DNA from: Carnimonas nigrificans ATCC BAA-78
GTDB lineage: Bacteria; Pseudomonadota; Gammaproteobacteria; Pseudomonadales; Halomonadaceae
Direction of reading: 5' to 3'
Assembly (NCBI RefSeq): GCF_000526695.1
Contig: NZ_JAGO01000014.1
Span: forward strand, 151,295 to 215,294
DNA length: 64,000 nucleotides
Part shown: positions 1-8,252 of the stretch, in pieces
How positions within the stretch are numbered: the stretch's first letter is position 1
How the letters are laid out: the number at the start of each line of letters is the position of its first letter
Program-made: the position numbers and the translations under genes
The notes under the pieces: generated by a model
Databases searched by the model: none
Told to the model about the DNA's origin: nothing
What the model saw: the letters and a program-made list of their open reading frames with translations, nothing else

Positions 1-78
1 TGAAAACAGACGGTTTTTGCCGCCGCCGCGCTTTGCATCAACACGGGCTGCACTGAGTGCATTGCCAATCGTTATCAT
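1..78 (-). CDS. N-terminal fragment of an unidentified protein (runs off the left edge)
   Basis: Read leftward from an ATG at 78, 26 codons are open to the window edge (MITIGNALSAARV..., then KRGGGKNRLFS). An AGGTGA lies about nine bases upstream of the start, so initiation is plausible. The peptide is basic, with a Gly-rich stretch, and I do not recognise it. It would be divergent from minC. The piece is so short that an open frame could be chance; only the sequence to the left can decide. Confidence 0.3.
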   Translation of the reverse strand, partial: MITIGNALSAARVDAKRGGGKNRLFS

Positions 79-151
79 GAGTCATAATCACCTACCGGAT
101 GCGCCATAGCATGTTGTTGAATACGAGTACCTTTCAGGTGTGGAGCGATCG

Positions 152-892
152 ATGAGCCAGGAGCTGAACGCCGAGTCGGCAGCCTTTACCTTTAAAGGCG
201 GGATGCTGCCGATGACAGTGCTTGAGCTAGCCTCAAACGATGTCGATCTCATTGAACAGCAGCTCAGTGGGAAAATCAGTCAGGCGCCTGCCTTCTTCCA
301 GCAAACGCCCGTGGTCCTGGGGCTGGATAAATGGGAAGAGGGCACCCTGGAGCTGGAAAGGCTGTGTGCAATGCTGCGCTCGCACAAATTGCTGCCGGTG
401 GCAGTACGGGGCGGAAGCGATACCATCAAGCAGTCGGCATGGGCGCTGGGCATGGGGTGGTTTCCGCCCAATGAAGCGCGTACTCCCGCGCATGCGGCAC
501 CGGTTGAGCAAGTGGTGCGTGGTGCCAATCGCGAGGAGCAGGACGACGCTGTAAACCATTACGGGGCGCGCGTGTTCCGTGGTACGGTGCGTTCAGGGCA
601 ACAGCTTAGTGCGCCGCGTGGTGACCTGATCGTAGTGGGCGCCGTCAATGCCGGTGCCGAGATTCTCGCCGCAGGCAGCATTCATGTTTACGGTGCGCTG
701 CGAGGCCGCGCGCTGGCAGGCATCCATGGTGATCTCGACGCAGCGGTATTTTGTCAGGAGCTGCGTGCTGAGCTTATTGCGATTGCCGGCAATTACAAAC
801 GGCTTGAAGATATTGATCCTGAAATGCTGGGTAAAAGCGTTCAGGCCCATATGGTAGAGGATCAGCTCGATATCAGTGCATTCGAGCTGTAA
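152..892 (+). CDS. minC: Septum site-determining protein MinC
   Basis: MinC inhibits FtsZ assembly and, recruited to the membrane by MinD, stops division at the cell poles. The 246-residue protein has the usual two parts: an N-terminal FtsZ-inhibiting domain (about 1-110) and a C-terminal beta-helix dimerisation/MinD-binding domain. The latter is recognisable from VFRGTVRSGQQL, GDLIVVGAVNAGAEI and the repeated Gly turns of SIHVYGALRGRALAG. The start was placed at ATG 152, where GGAG lies six bases upstream; a GTG at 140 in the same frame would add four residues but has no ribosome site. It is the first gene of minCDE, separated from minD by 194 bases. Confidence 0.96.
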   Translation: MSQELNAESAAFTFKGGMLPMTVLELASNDVDLIEQQLSGKISQAPAFFQQTPVVLGLDKWEEGTLELERLCAMLRSHKLLPVAVRGGSDTIKQSAWALGMGWFPPNEARTPAHAAPVEQVVRGANREEQDDAVNHYGARVFRGTVRSGQQLSAPRGDLIVVGAVNAGAEILAAGSIHVYGALRGRALAGIHGDLDAAVFCQELRAELIAIAGNYKRLEDIDPEMLGKSVQAHMVEDQLDISAFEL

Positions 893-1086
893 TCGCCACG
901 CATTCGGTTGCCAGTTGCACTGCCTCTGCTCTCTCCTGTCGGAAAATGCAGATAGAATCAGTGCAACGGAGAACAACGTAGAAAATTCGGCTCGTCCATT
1001 AATGTGGGAATAGCCACACAAGCCTTGAGGTGCTGGGCACCGCGCGAGGCTGGGCGTCGATAATAGCGTCATACAGGAAACTTACC

Positions 1087-1905
1087 TTGGCCAAGATCAT
1101 AGTAGTGACATCAGGAAAGGGTGGCGTTGGTAAAACCACCAGCGCAGCAGCAATCGCCACCGGACTTGCACAACGCGGCAAAAAAACCATCGTCATTGAT
1201 TTCGATGTGGGCTTGCGTAACCTTGATTTGATCATGGGGTGTGAGCGCCGCGTGGTGTATGACCTGATCAATGTGATTCAGGGGGAAGCGGGGCTTAATC
1301 AGGCGATGATCCGCGACAAGCGCATTGATAATTTGTATGTGCTGCCCGCTTCGCAGACGCGCGACAAGGATGCGCTCACGCTGGAAGGCGTTGAACGGGT
1401 ACTTGATACGCTGAAGGAAAGCTTCGACTTTATCATCTGTGATTCCCCCGCCGGTATCGAACGCGGTGCCCAGCTGGCGATGTATTTTGCCGATGAAGCA
1501 GTGGTCGTGACCAACCCTGAAGTCTCTTCTGTTCGGGATTCCGACCGTATTCTGGGCCTGCTTAGCTCCAAGACGCGCCGTGCGGAACAAGGCGGGGAGC
1601 CTCTCAAGGAGCACCTGCTGATTACCCGCTATTCCCCGAACCGTGTGACCAGCGGCGATATGCTCAATCTTGAGGATATTCGCGAAATTCTGTCGATTCC
1701 GCTGCTGGGCCTGATTCCCGAGTCAGAAGCGGTATTGCGCGCCTCTAACCAGGGGGTGCCGGTAACTCACGATCACGACAGCGATGCTGGTCAGGCGTAT
1801 GGCGACACGGTCGATCGCCTGCTGGGAGAAGACCGTGCGCTGCGCTTCCATGAAGAGCAGAAACGTGGATTCCTGAGCCGCATGTTCGGAGGGGGTCGTC
1901 GGTGA
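1087..1905 (+). CDS. minD: Septum site-determining ATPase MinD
   Basis: MinD is the membrane-cycling ATPase that carries MinC to the membrane and oscillates with MinE. The deviant Walker A KGGVGKTT is at the N-terminus (VTSGKGGVGKTTSAAAIATG), and DFDVGLRNLDLIMGCERR and CDSPAGIERGA are the other nucleotide-binding motifs. The C-terminal GFLSRMFGGGRR is the amphipathic membrane-targeting helix. The start is a TTG at 1087, because the protein then begins M-AKIIVV like other MinD proteins and AGGAAA lies six bases upstream. The upstream open frame to 1030 is not family-like. Length 272 residues is normal. The stop overlaps the minE start (GTGA), so the two are translationally coupled. Confidence 0.97.
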   Translation: MAKIIVVTSGKGGVGKTTSAAAIATGLAQRGKKTIVIDFDVGLRNLDLIMGCERRVVYDLINVIQGEAGLNQAMIRDKRIDNLYVLPASQTRDKDALTLEGVERVLDTLKESFDFIICDSPAGIERGAQLAMYFADEAVVVTNPEVSSVRDSDRILGLLSSKTRRAEQGGEPLKEHLLITRYSPNRVTSGDMLNLEDIREILSIPLLGLIPESEAVLRASNQGVPVTHDHDSDAGQAYGDTVDRLLGEDRALRFHEEQKRGFLSRMFGGGRR

Positions 1906-2159
1906 GACTGCTTGATTTCCTAAGGGGTGAGAACAAGAAGTCTGCGTCTGTCGCGAAAGAGCGATTGCAGATCATTGTCGCGCACCAGCGTGGTCAGCGC
2001 GGCCAGCCCGACTATATGCCGATGCTTGAACGTGAGCTGCTCGAAGTGATTCGTCGCTATGTCGAAGTAGACGATGACGCCATCAATATGAGCCTTGATC
2101 GCGACGCTGACTGCTCGGTACTTGAGCTGAACGTCACGCTTCCCAATCAGGAAGGCTAA
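1902..2159 (+). CDS. minE: Cell division topological specificity factor MinE
   Basis: MinE stimulates the MinD ATPase and drives the pole-to-pole oscillation that frees midcell for division. The 85-residue protein has the N-terminal membrane/MinD-contact segment (MRLLDFLRG, then ASVAKERLQIIVAHQR) and the C-terminal dimerisation domain (PDYMPMLERELLEVIRRYV). Translation starts at a GTG that shares three bases with the minD stop, which ties its amount to MinD. Length and sequence are typical of the family. Confidence 0.96.
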   Translation: MRLLDFLRGENKKSASVAKERLQIIVAHQRGQRGQPDYMPMLERELLEVIRRYVEVDDDAINMSLDRDADCSVLELNVTLPNQEG

Positions 2160-2227
2160 TGCGCTGGCGATCAGTGCCGATTGCGCTGGTCGCTTTTTCC
2201 CGCTTCCCACGTGTTAGGTAGCAAGCT

Positions 2228-3691
2228 GTGTCAGAGCCTACTTTCCTGTTCCACGACTATGAAACCTTCGGGGCAGACCCGCGGCGGGATCGTCCCTCTC
2301 AGTTTGCCGCCATTCGCACTGATGCTGATTTCAATCCGATTGGTGAAGCGGAAGTTCTCTACTGCCGTCAGGCGGAAGATTATCTACCGCACCCCATGGC
2401 CTGCCTGATCACCGGTATTACGCCGCAGCAGGCCAATCGCCGCGGCTTGCCCGAGATGGAGTTTGCCGAGCGCATCAATGAGCTGATGAGCGTGGCGGGC
2501 ACCTGCTCCGTAGGCTACAACTCGCTGCGCTTTGATGATGAAGTATCGCGGCATCTGTTTTATCGCAATCTGCTCGATCCCTACGCGCGTGAATGGCAAA
2601 ACGGCAATTCTCGCTGGGATCTGATTGATGCAGTGCGCACCTTCTATGCGCTGCGGCCTGAAGGCATTGAGTGGCCGATGCGGGAGGATGCCCAGGGGCG
2701 GCGTGCGCCAAGCTTCAAGCTCGATCAGCTCTCGGTAGCCAACGGTATCGAACACGCGGATGCCCACGATGCGCTGGCGGATGTTCGCGCCACCATCGAG
2801 ATGGCAAAACTGCTGAAATCATGCAATGCCAGGCTGTTTGACCATCTGCTGGGGCTGCGTGACAAGCATCGCGTGAATGGCCTGCTGGATATCGAAACGC
2901 GCAAGCCAATGGTGCATATTTCGCGGCGTTATCCCGCTGCTCGCGGTTGTTGCGCGCTGATTGCTCCTCTGGCGCGTCATCCCAATAACCCGAATGGCGT
3001 GATTGTGGCGGATCTGTCGGTAGATCCTGAGCCGCTATTATCGCTGTCTGTTGAAGAAATTCGTCAGCGCGTGTTCGTTAGCCGTGAGGAGCTGGCGGAA
3101 GGTGTCGAGCGAATTCCGCTCAAGGTGGTGCAGGTCAATCGCAGCCCGGTGCTGCTGCCGATCAATACCCTGGATGCGGCGGCCGCCGAACGTCTGGATA
3201 TTGACCGCGCTCAGGCGCAACAGCATTGGCAGGCGCTCTCGGGCGCCAGTGATCTGGCTGAAAAGGTTGCGGCGGTATTTTCAAGCGGCTATCAGGATTC
3301 ACCCGATGATCCTGATCTGATGCTCTATTCGGGCGCTTTCTTTAGCGCTGCCGATAAAGCTGCCATGGCGCAGGTGCATCAGCATCATGGCTGGGATCTG
3401 GTCGGCGTCGCGCCGCCATTTCGCGACCCGCGTCTTGAAGAGATGCTGTTTAGAATGCGTGCGCGCAGCTACCCTGAAACGCTGGAAGGTGAGGATCGCG
3501 AACGCTGGGATGCCTTGCGCTGGGAGCGTTTCAACTCTTCTCAACTGTCGGCGCTGACACTGCAAGGCTTTGCACGCGAAATAGAACGGCTTAACCAGAC
3601 GCTGCCATCTGAAGATGAACAGCAGCGCCGTTTGCTGGAAGAGCTGGCGATTCACGTTGAAGCGATCATGCCAGCGCAGGCGTTCGAATAG
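2228..3691 (+). CDS. sbcB: Exodeoxyribonuclease I (3'-5' single-strand DNA exonuclease)
   Basis: Exonuclease I degrades single-stranded DNA from the 3' end in recombination and mismatch repair. The DEDD-type active site is visible: FLFHDYETFGADP near residue 6 (Asp, Glu), SVGYNSLRFDDE near 97 and HDALADVRATIEMAKLL near 178. The C-terminal half (SH3-like and helical domains) also matches exonuclease I, including AVFSSGYQDSPDDPDLMLYSG. It is 487 residues, close to the E. coli enzyme. The start is a GTG with only a weak ribosome site. It follows minE by 68 bases on the same strand and ends just before the convergent copper operon. Confidence 0.95.
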   Translation: MSEPTFLFHDYETFGADPRRDRPSQFAAIRTDADFNPIGEAEVLYCRQAEDYLPHPMACLITGITPQQANRRGLPEMEFAERINELMSVAGTCSVGYNSLRFDDEVSRHLFYRNLLDPYAREWQNGNSRWDLIDAVRTFYALRPEGIEWPMREDAQGRRAPSFKLDQLSVANGIEHADAHDALADVRATIEMAKLLKSCNARLFDHLLGLRDKHRVNGLLDIETRKPMVHISRRYPAARGCCALIAPLARHPNNPNGVIVADLSVDPEPLLSLSVEEIRQRVFVSREELAEGVERIPLKVVQVNRSPVLLPINTLDAAAAERLDIDRAQAQQHWQALSGASDLAEKVAAVFSSGYQDSPDDPDLMLYSGAFFSAADKAAMAQVHQHHGWDLVGVAPPFRDPRLEEMLFRMRARSYPETLEGEDRERWDALRWERFNSSQLSALTLQGFAREIERLNQTLPSEDEQQRRLLEELAIHVEAIMPAQAFE

Positions 3692-3694
3692 CGG

Positions 3695-4183
3695 TTACTG
3701 CCGCCGCAGTGCGTCGATGCGCGTGAGTCGCATGGTGACCGGTGTATCGAAGACAAGCAGAGTGCCCTCCAGATGCTGACCATCCTCGGTCAGTCTGAGA
3801 GGGCATTCATTGCCTGATTCGCACAGCGTGCCGTTAGCGCCGCGCAGCATCGGGAAGGCGCGCCCGAACTGCCACCACTGGCGCTTCACGCCATCTTCTC
3901 CCCGTGCGGTAACCAACGTTGCCATCTGACGCCAGTTGGCATCGCTGGGCTGATCTGCGGTGGCGGGCACGCGAACCGTTTGATCGAGCTGATAGTTGCG
4001 CGTGCCCATGCCGCTGTTTTGCCAGCTGATATCCAGATAAACGTAAGCATGTCCCATCGAAGTTCCCGGCACTTCTACCGGCTCATCCAGCTTCCACTGA
4101 CCGACACGTTGATCGGCACTGATCGGATTACAGCCCGCTAATACCGCGCAGAGCGCGATCCAGGAAAAAGCGTGCCACTTCAT
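3695..4183 (-). CDS. Small putative lipoprotein, last gene of the copper operon
   Basis: The 162-residue product begins with a lipoprotein signal peptide (MKWHAFSWIALCAVLAGC; lipobox LAGC with Cys 18), so it is probably lipid-anchored in the periplasm. The mature part is hydrophilic with several Trp and Met residues and two cysteines near the C-terminus (NGTLCESGNECPLRL) that may form a disulfide. I do not recognise a family. The start at 4183 was chosen because it gives the signal peptide and an ATGA overlap with the upstream DUF5134-like gene; the longer frame upstream is antisense noise. Context suggests a role in copper handling, but this is inference. Confidence 0.8.
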   Translation of the reverse strand: MKWHAFSWIALCAVLAGCNPISADQRVGQWKLDEPVEVPGTSMGHAYVYLDISWQNSGMGTRNYQLDQTVRVPATADQPSDANWRQMATLVTARGEDGVKRQWWQFGRAFPMLRGANGTLCESGNECPLRLTEDGQHLEGTLLVFDTPVTMRLTRIDALRRQ

Positions 4184-4791
4184 AGCATGGCTCCTGTCAT
4201 CAGCACCATCCCCAGTGCCATCGTCGCCTGAGTCACTTCTTCCAGTACGATCCGACGTTGCCGAAGCAGCCTGATGCCGCTTTTGAGCAGGTAGTAGAGG
4301 GTGCCGAGGGTAAATACAGCGATCCACGCCTGCCCGATCCATTGGTGATGGGCCGATAGAAAAGAAGCCGATGCCTGAGGCATGTGGTGATCCCCATGAG
4401 AGATCATGTGATGGGAATGCTGCGCCATCTCCCCCATGTTGCTCATCGCCAGCAGCATCCACGCCATCGCCGCCATCATCAGCGCGTGATACCCCATCGA
4501 CAGGCGTGTCAGATTGCGGTGCGGGTCGTCGCTTGCGCAGCAGCCACCGCTGATACCCAGCCAGACAAACCACAGCAGGGCCACGCTGAACACCACTATC
4601 TGTGGCAGGGCTGGCAGTTGATGCCCCCAGGGCCAGCTCATGGCTAACATCGCTAGCGCCATCAGCAGGTGCCACAGATGGCAGTAGCGCAAAATAGAGC
4701 GTTCCGGCCTGATAACGCGGTAGGCAGAATCGACGGCGGCGAACGCGAACAGCACCGTTATCAGCCAGCGCAGCCAATCTGATTCGATCAT
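4180..4791 (-). CDS. DUF5134-like His/Met-rich membrane protein
   Basis: This 203-residue integral membrane protein has about five to six hydrophobic segments. The first half (AAVDSAYRVIRPE, HLWHLLMALAMLAMSWPWG, LPALPQIVVFSVALLWFVWL) resembles DUF5134, a family I mainly associate with actinobacteria; that match is from memory. The middle is rich in potential Cu(I) ligands: GGCCASDD, MGYHALMMAAMAWMLLAMSNMGEM and HSHHMISHGDHHMP. It follows the copper ATPase by 10 bases and overlaps the lipoprotein gene by four, so the three form one unit. A copper-binding or transport accessory role is inferred from ligands and neighbours. Start 4791 has GAGG eight bases upstream. Confidence 0.82.
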   Translation of the reverse strand: MIESDWLRWLITVLFAFAAVDSAYRVIRPERSILRYCHLWHLLMALAMLAMSWPWGHQLPALPQIVVFSVALLWFVWLGISGGCCASDDPHRNLTRLSMGYHALMMAAMAWMLLAMSNMGEMAQHSHHMISHGDHHMPQASASFLSAHHQWIGQAWIAVFTLGTLYYLLKSGIRLLRQRRIVLEEVTQATMALGMVLMTGAML

Positions 4792-4801
4792 GACAATATC
4801 C

Positions 4802-7800
4802 TCAAGAGATGGCGGGGGAGAGCGTGGCAGGGTGAATATCCCTGGCTCGACGCGCAGTATCACGACGAGCACCCAGGCGCTCCAGATGGATGAGGCCGGC
4901 TTCGCGGCGGTTCAGGGCGCTGGTTGATGCGTCCAGCAGCGTCTTGGTCGTTTCCAGGGAAATATCCGCCAGACGCGCCTCACGAATCAGTGCCAGACGC
5001 ATTTCATCGAGTGCCGTCGCCTCTTGCTGAGGGGCACCTTGCAACAAGCCAATCGCACTATAGTGATCCAGCATCGCGCTCGACACGCCTGCATTGGCAG
5101 CCAGGGTTTTCAATGATGTATGGCTGTCAGATAGCGCAGTGTCATTGAGGGGGCGGCCTTCCACTACCTGACTGGTGATCGCCATCGCTCGGCTGATGCG
5201 CTGCTCAATGGCATCGAGATCAAGGGCTGAGGCACTGTTTGCATGACGCATCCAGGGCAATGGCTGCGGCAAGGGGATATTCTCCTGAGCGGCCAGCGCC
5301 AGCCAGCACAGGCGGCTGATATCGGCACTGCTGGCGAAGTGCTGGGCAGTTTGGTCGAAGCCTTTCTGAGCTGCCACGGCGGTAAGGGTTGCTTCCGGCA
5401 CCGCGAGCAGGCGCGCTGCATCGGCAAGGCGATAAGGGGCATCATCATGCAGCAGCTCGGTAACGGCGGGCGCACCGGCAAAGGGCGGTTTGAACGGGCG
5501 CAGACGCAGTGCATTCAGCACCACCAGCAGGCTGGAGAGCGCCATCACGCAGGCCGCCGCCTGTGGCGACAGCATCCATTCGAAAAAGCTGTAGTAAAGA
5601 CCCGCCGCAAGCGGGATGCACAGAATGTTGTAACCAAGCGCCCAGCCCAGGTTCTGGCGGATATTGCGCATGGTGGCACGCGATAGCGCAATCGCATTGA
5701 GCAGTTGCCCAGGATCGCTTTGCATCAGAATGATATCCGCGGCATCAATGGCGACATCCGTTCCTCTGCCCACCGCAATACCGACATTGGCGCTTGCCAG
5801 TGCGGGGGCATCGTTAATGCCATCGCCTGCGTAGACTACCCGATGGCCCTGCGCTAACAGATGTTGAATCACGTCATGCTTTTGGGTGGGATCCAGCCCG
5901 CCCCTGGCATCGGCCACACCGAGTGAATGGCCGACAGCCGCTACCGTCGCGGGGTGGTCACCGCTTAAGATCATCGGCGTAATGCCTTGCTGCTCCAGCG
6001 CCACCATAGTGCGTGCTGCGGTCGGCAGAATACGATCACCAATGATCGCGAGGGCAACCACCTTGCCTTCCACGGCGATAAATACCGTTGTCAGCCCTTG
6101 GGTAGCGGCAGCGGTAACATCTTTTTCGAAGGGGCGGATATCAATCTGCTCCGTCGCCATGGCGCTGTTGCCACCCACCACCACGCGCTGACCATTCACC
6201 TGCCCGGTGATCCCCTTGCCGGGCGTTGAAATAACGTCTGTGGCGCTAAAACCGTCGATATTACGGGCGTGGGCCGCATTGATGAGCGCCCTGCCGAGAG
6301 GGTGTTCCGAGTGGCGCTCCAGCGCGGCGGCAGCTCCGAGCGCTGCTGCTTCGCTACCGTGATACGCAATCAGTTGATGCAGCTCCGGCTTGCCGCGTGT
6401 GAGCGTGCCGGTCTTGTCGAAAATTGCGTAGTTGATGGTTTCAAGCTGCTGAAGCGCAGTAGAGCGCTGGAAAAGAATGCCGATGCGGCTGCCTTCGCCG
6501 CTGGCGACCATCACTGATGTGGGCGTGGCAAGCCCCATGGCACACGGACAGGCGATAACCAGTACGGAAATGGCACTCACGATGCCCATCATCCAGGCGA
6601 CATTGGGCGGCGCCAGCGTTAGCCAGGTAACGAGCGAGCCAATGGCAATCAGCAAAATGGCCGGTACAAAACGGCGCGTGATGCGGTCAGCGAGGGATTG
6701 AATGGGCAGCTTGCTGGCCTGGGCACGCTGCACAATCTGAATAATGCGCGATAGGGTGCTGTGCTCACCGACGCGCGTGGCGCGGCAAGTGAAGCTGCTG
6801 CCGCAGTTGATGCTGCCACTTTCGATGGATGCACCGCGCTCACGCAGCACCGGCAGGGATTCGCCGGTCAGCATGGATTGGTCGAGCAGGGCGTCGGCAT
6901 CTTCCACTATTCCATCTACGGGCAAGCGCTCACCGGGGCGAATACGGAGGCGATCATCCGTGTTGAGAGCACTAATGGCGACTTCTTCTTCTCCGGAAGG
7001 CGTTATGCGCAGCACCGTGCTCGACTGCATGGCTAACAGCTTCTCAATGGCGCTGCTGGTACGCCCTTTGGCGATGGCCTCCAGATAGCGCCCAAACAGG
7101 ATCAGCGTGATAATCATCGCCGATGATTCGAAGTAGAGCAGATGGCTATTGGGCGGCAATAGCTGAGGTACAAACAGGATCAGCGTCGAGTATCCCCATG
7201 CGGCGCTGCTGCCGAGCATCACCAGCGAGTCCATGTTGGGGCTGCCGCGCCATAGCGCCGGCAGGCCGTGGCGATAAAAACGCCAGCCGGGGCCAAACTG
7301 AATCAGCGTGGCAAGAACACACATGCCTATGGCGACCTGCCAATAGGCGTTGGGGGTAAACATCAGCCAGAAGTCGAGATCGTGAATCAGGTGGCGGCCC
7401 ATCTCGATCGCCATGATTGGCATTGCCAGCACTGCGGCAACCAGAGTAGCAACGCCAAGCCGCCGCCGCTCCCTGCGCGCATCGTCAATGGCATAGTGCG
7501 CGCTCTGGCGGCCCAGCGAGCGATAGCCAGCGTGTGCAATGGCCTCTTCCAGCCGCTGCTCATCAATGCCTTCGATGACCGAAAGGTGCACGGTGCCCAT
7601 GGCCACATTAACGCTACAGCGGCGTACTTCTTCGACGGCTTCAAACTGCTGTTCGATGGTGGTGGCACAGGCGGCGCAGTACATGCCAGCGACCCGTAGG
7701 TCGATATCTTCGATGGCAAGCGCTATCTGCTGCGTTTCAAGGCAGGCCAGAATATCGGCGCGACTCGCATTGGCGTTCAGAGTGAGCGTAAGCGAAGTGC

Positions 7801-7936
7801 GGTCATTGGCAACGCTGACAGCCGTTACGCCATCGAGAGAGGTAAGTGCAGCGTGTATCGAGGCTATTCGCGAGGCATCGAGAGGTCTTGCCAGGGGAAT
7901 CTCGAAGGAGGCGGAAACAGCGTCCTGATTGTGCAT
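4802..7936 (-). CDS. copA: Cu(I)-exporting P1B-type ATPase with C-terminal MerR-like extension
   Basis: ATP-driven Cu(I) efflux pump of the inner membrane. Order of parts: a degenerate metal-binding domain without the Cys pair (about 7-75), an intact one with GMYCAAC (Cys 87, Cys 90), eight membrane segments, TGES near 358, the CPC transport motif (ACPCAMGLATP, Cys 463 and 465), DKTGT with phosphorylated Asp 507, SEHPLG and GDGINDAP. Late membrane segments contain GYN and MALSS, the Cu(I) signature. The pump normally ends near residue 815. Here 229 more residues follow, with two helix-turn-helix-like segments: YRLADAARLLAVPEATL (about 835-852), and SLKTLAANAGVSSAMLDHY at 941-959, followed by IREARLADISLETTKTLL and a basic helical tail. 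The second resembles a MerR/CueR DNA-binding domain without the usual Arg residues or metal-binding cysteines. The frame is open throughout. Confidence 0.93.
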   Translation of the reverse strand: MHNQDAVSASFEIPLARPLDASRIASIHAALTSLDGVTAVSVANDRTSLTLTLNANASRADILACLETQQIALAIEDIDLRVAGMYCAACATTIEQQFEAVEEVRRCSVNVAMGTVHLSVIEGIDEQRLEEAIAHAGYRSLGRQSAHYAIDDARRERRRLGVATLVAAVLAMPIMAIEMGRHLIHDLDFWLMFTPNAYWQVAIGMCVLATLIQFGPGWRFYRHGLPALWRGSPNMDSLVMLGSSAAWGYSTLILFVPQLLPPNSHLLYFESSAMIITLILFGRYLEAIAKGRTSSAIEKLLAMQSSTVLRITPSGEEEVAISALNTDDRLRIRPGERLPVDGIVEDADALLDQSMLTGESLPVLRERGASIESGSINCGSSFTCRATRVGEHSTLSRIIQIVQRAQASKLPIQSLADRITRRFVPAILLIAIGSLVTWLTLAPPNVAWMMGIVSAISVLVIACPCAMGLATPTSVMVASGEGSRIGILFQRSTALQQLETINYAIFDKTGTLTRGKPELHQLIAYHGSEAAALGAAAALERHSEHPLGRALINAAHARNIDGFSATDVISTPGKGITGQVNGQRVVVGGNSAMATEQIDIRPFEKDVTAAATQGLTTVFIAVEGKVVALAIIGDRILPTAARTMVALEQQGITPMILSGDHPATVAAVGHSLGVADARGGLDPTQKHDVIQHLLAQGHRVVYAGDGINDAPALASANVGIAVGRGTDVAIDAADIILMQSDPGQLLNAIALSRATMRNIRQNLGWALGYNILCIPLAAGLYYSFFEWMLSPQAAACVMALSSLLVVLNALRLRPFKPPFAGAPAVTELLHDDAPYRLADAARLLAVPEATLTAVAAQKGFDQTAQHFASSADISRLCWLALAAQENIPLPQPLPWMRHANSASALDLDAIEQRISRAMAITSQVVEGRPLNDTALSDSHTSLKTLAANAGVSSAMLDHYSAIGLLQGAPQQEATALDEMRLALIREARLADISLETTKTLLDASTSALNRREAGLIHLERLGARRDTARRARDIHPATLSPAIS

Positions 7937-8252
7937 GAGGCTACTCGGACTGCTTTAGAGAAAATGTGGAACAGTAATGCTCATATGGTACCGCGTTTTA
8001 CGGGAGGTCGAAGAGTGAGAGTGGTGTGTAAAAGTGGCGTGTAAAAACAGACGTTTGCCACCAAAACAGCGCCGAGCGAGTGTAAGAACAGCGCGCGCAG
8101 GACGCAACTCTCTTTCCCTATCAATGAAAAGTGAGAAGGGCAGCGGCCTGAAAGGGCTGAGCCGTCGCAGTGAATAACGTGGGTCGTAAGGTGTGGTGAT
8201 TCAGCGCCCGCTCTAATAAGTGAGAAGGCGCTGAGAGAAGCAGTGTAGCGGC
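7937..8252. other. Intergenic region between protease III gene and copA
   Basis: Both flanking genes read leftward, so this region should hold the end of the ptrA transcript and the copA promoter. I see no CueR-type inverted repeat and no clear terminator. It does contain a 13-base tandem repeat at 8021-8046, listed separately. No convincing small gene is present. Confidence 0.6.
8021..8046. repeat. 13-bp imperfect tandem repeat upstream of copA
   Basis: On the plus strand GTGGTGTGTAAAA is followed directly by GTGGCGTGTAAAA, twelve of thirteen positions identical. It lies about 85 bases upstream of the copA start. Direct repeats spaced slightly over one helical turn are typical of response-regulator or dimeric activator sites, so a copper-responsive site is possible; no function is shown. 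Confidence 0.5.

Noticed and set aside
4184..4777. Upstream extension of the lipoprotein reading frame (total 360 residues)
   Set aside because: It runs through the DUF5134-like gene in another frame, has low-complexity Asp/Gly/Ser content and no family features; the real product starts at 4183 with a signal peptide.
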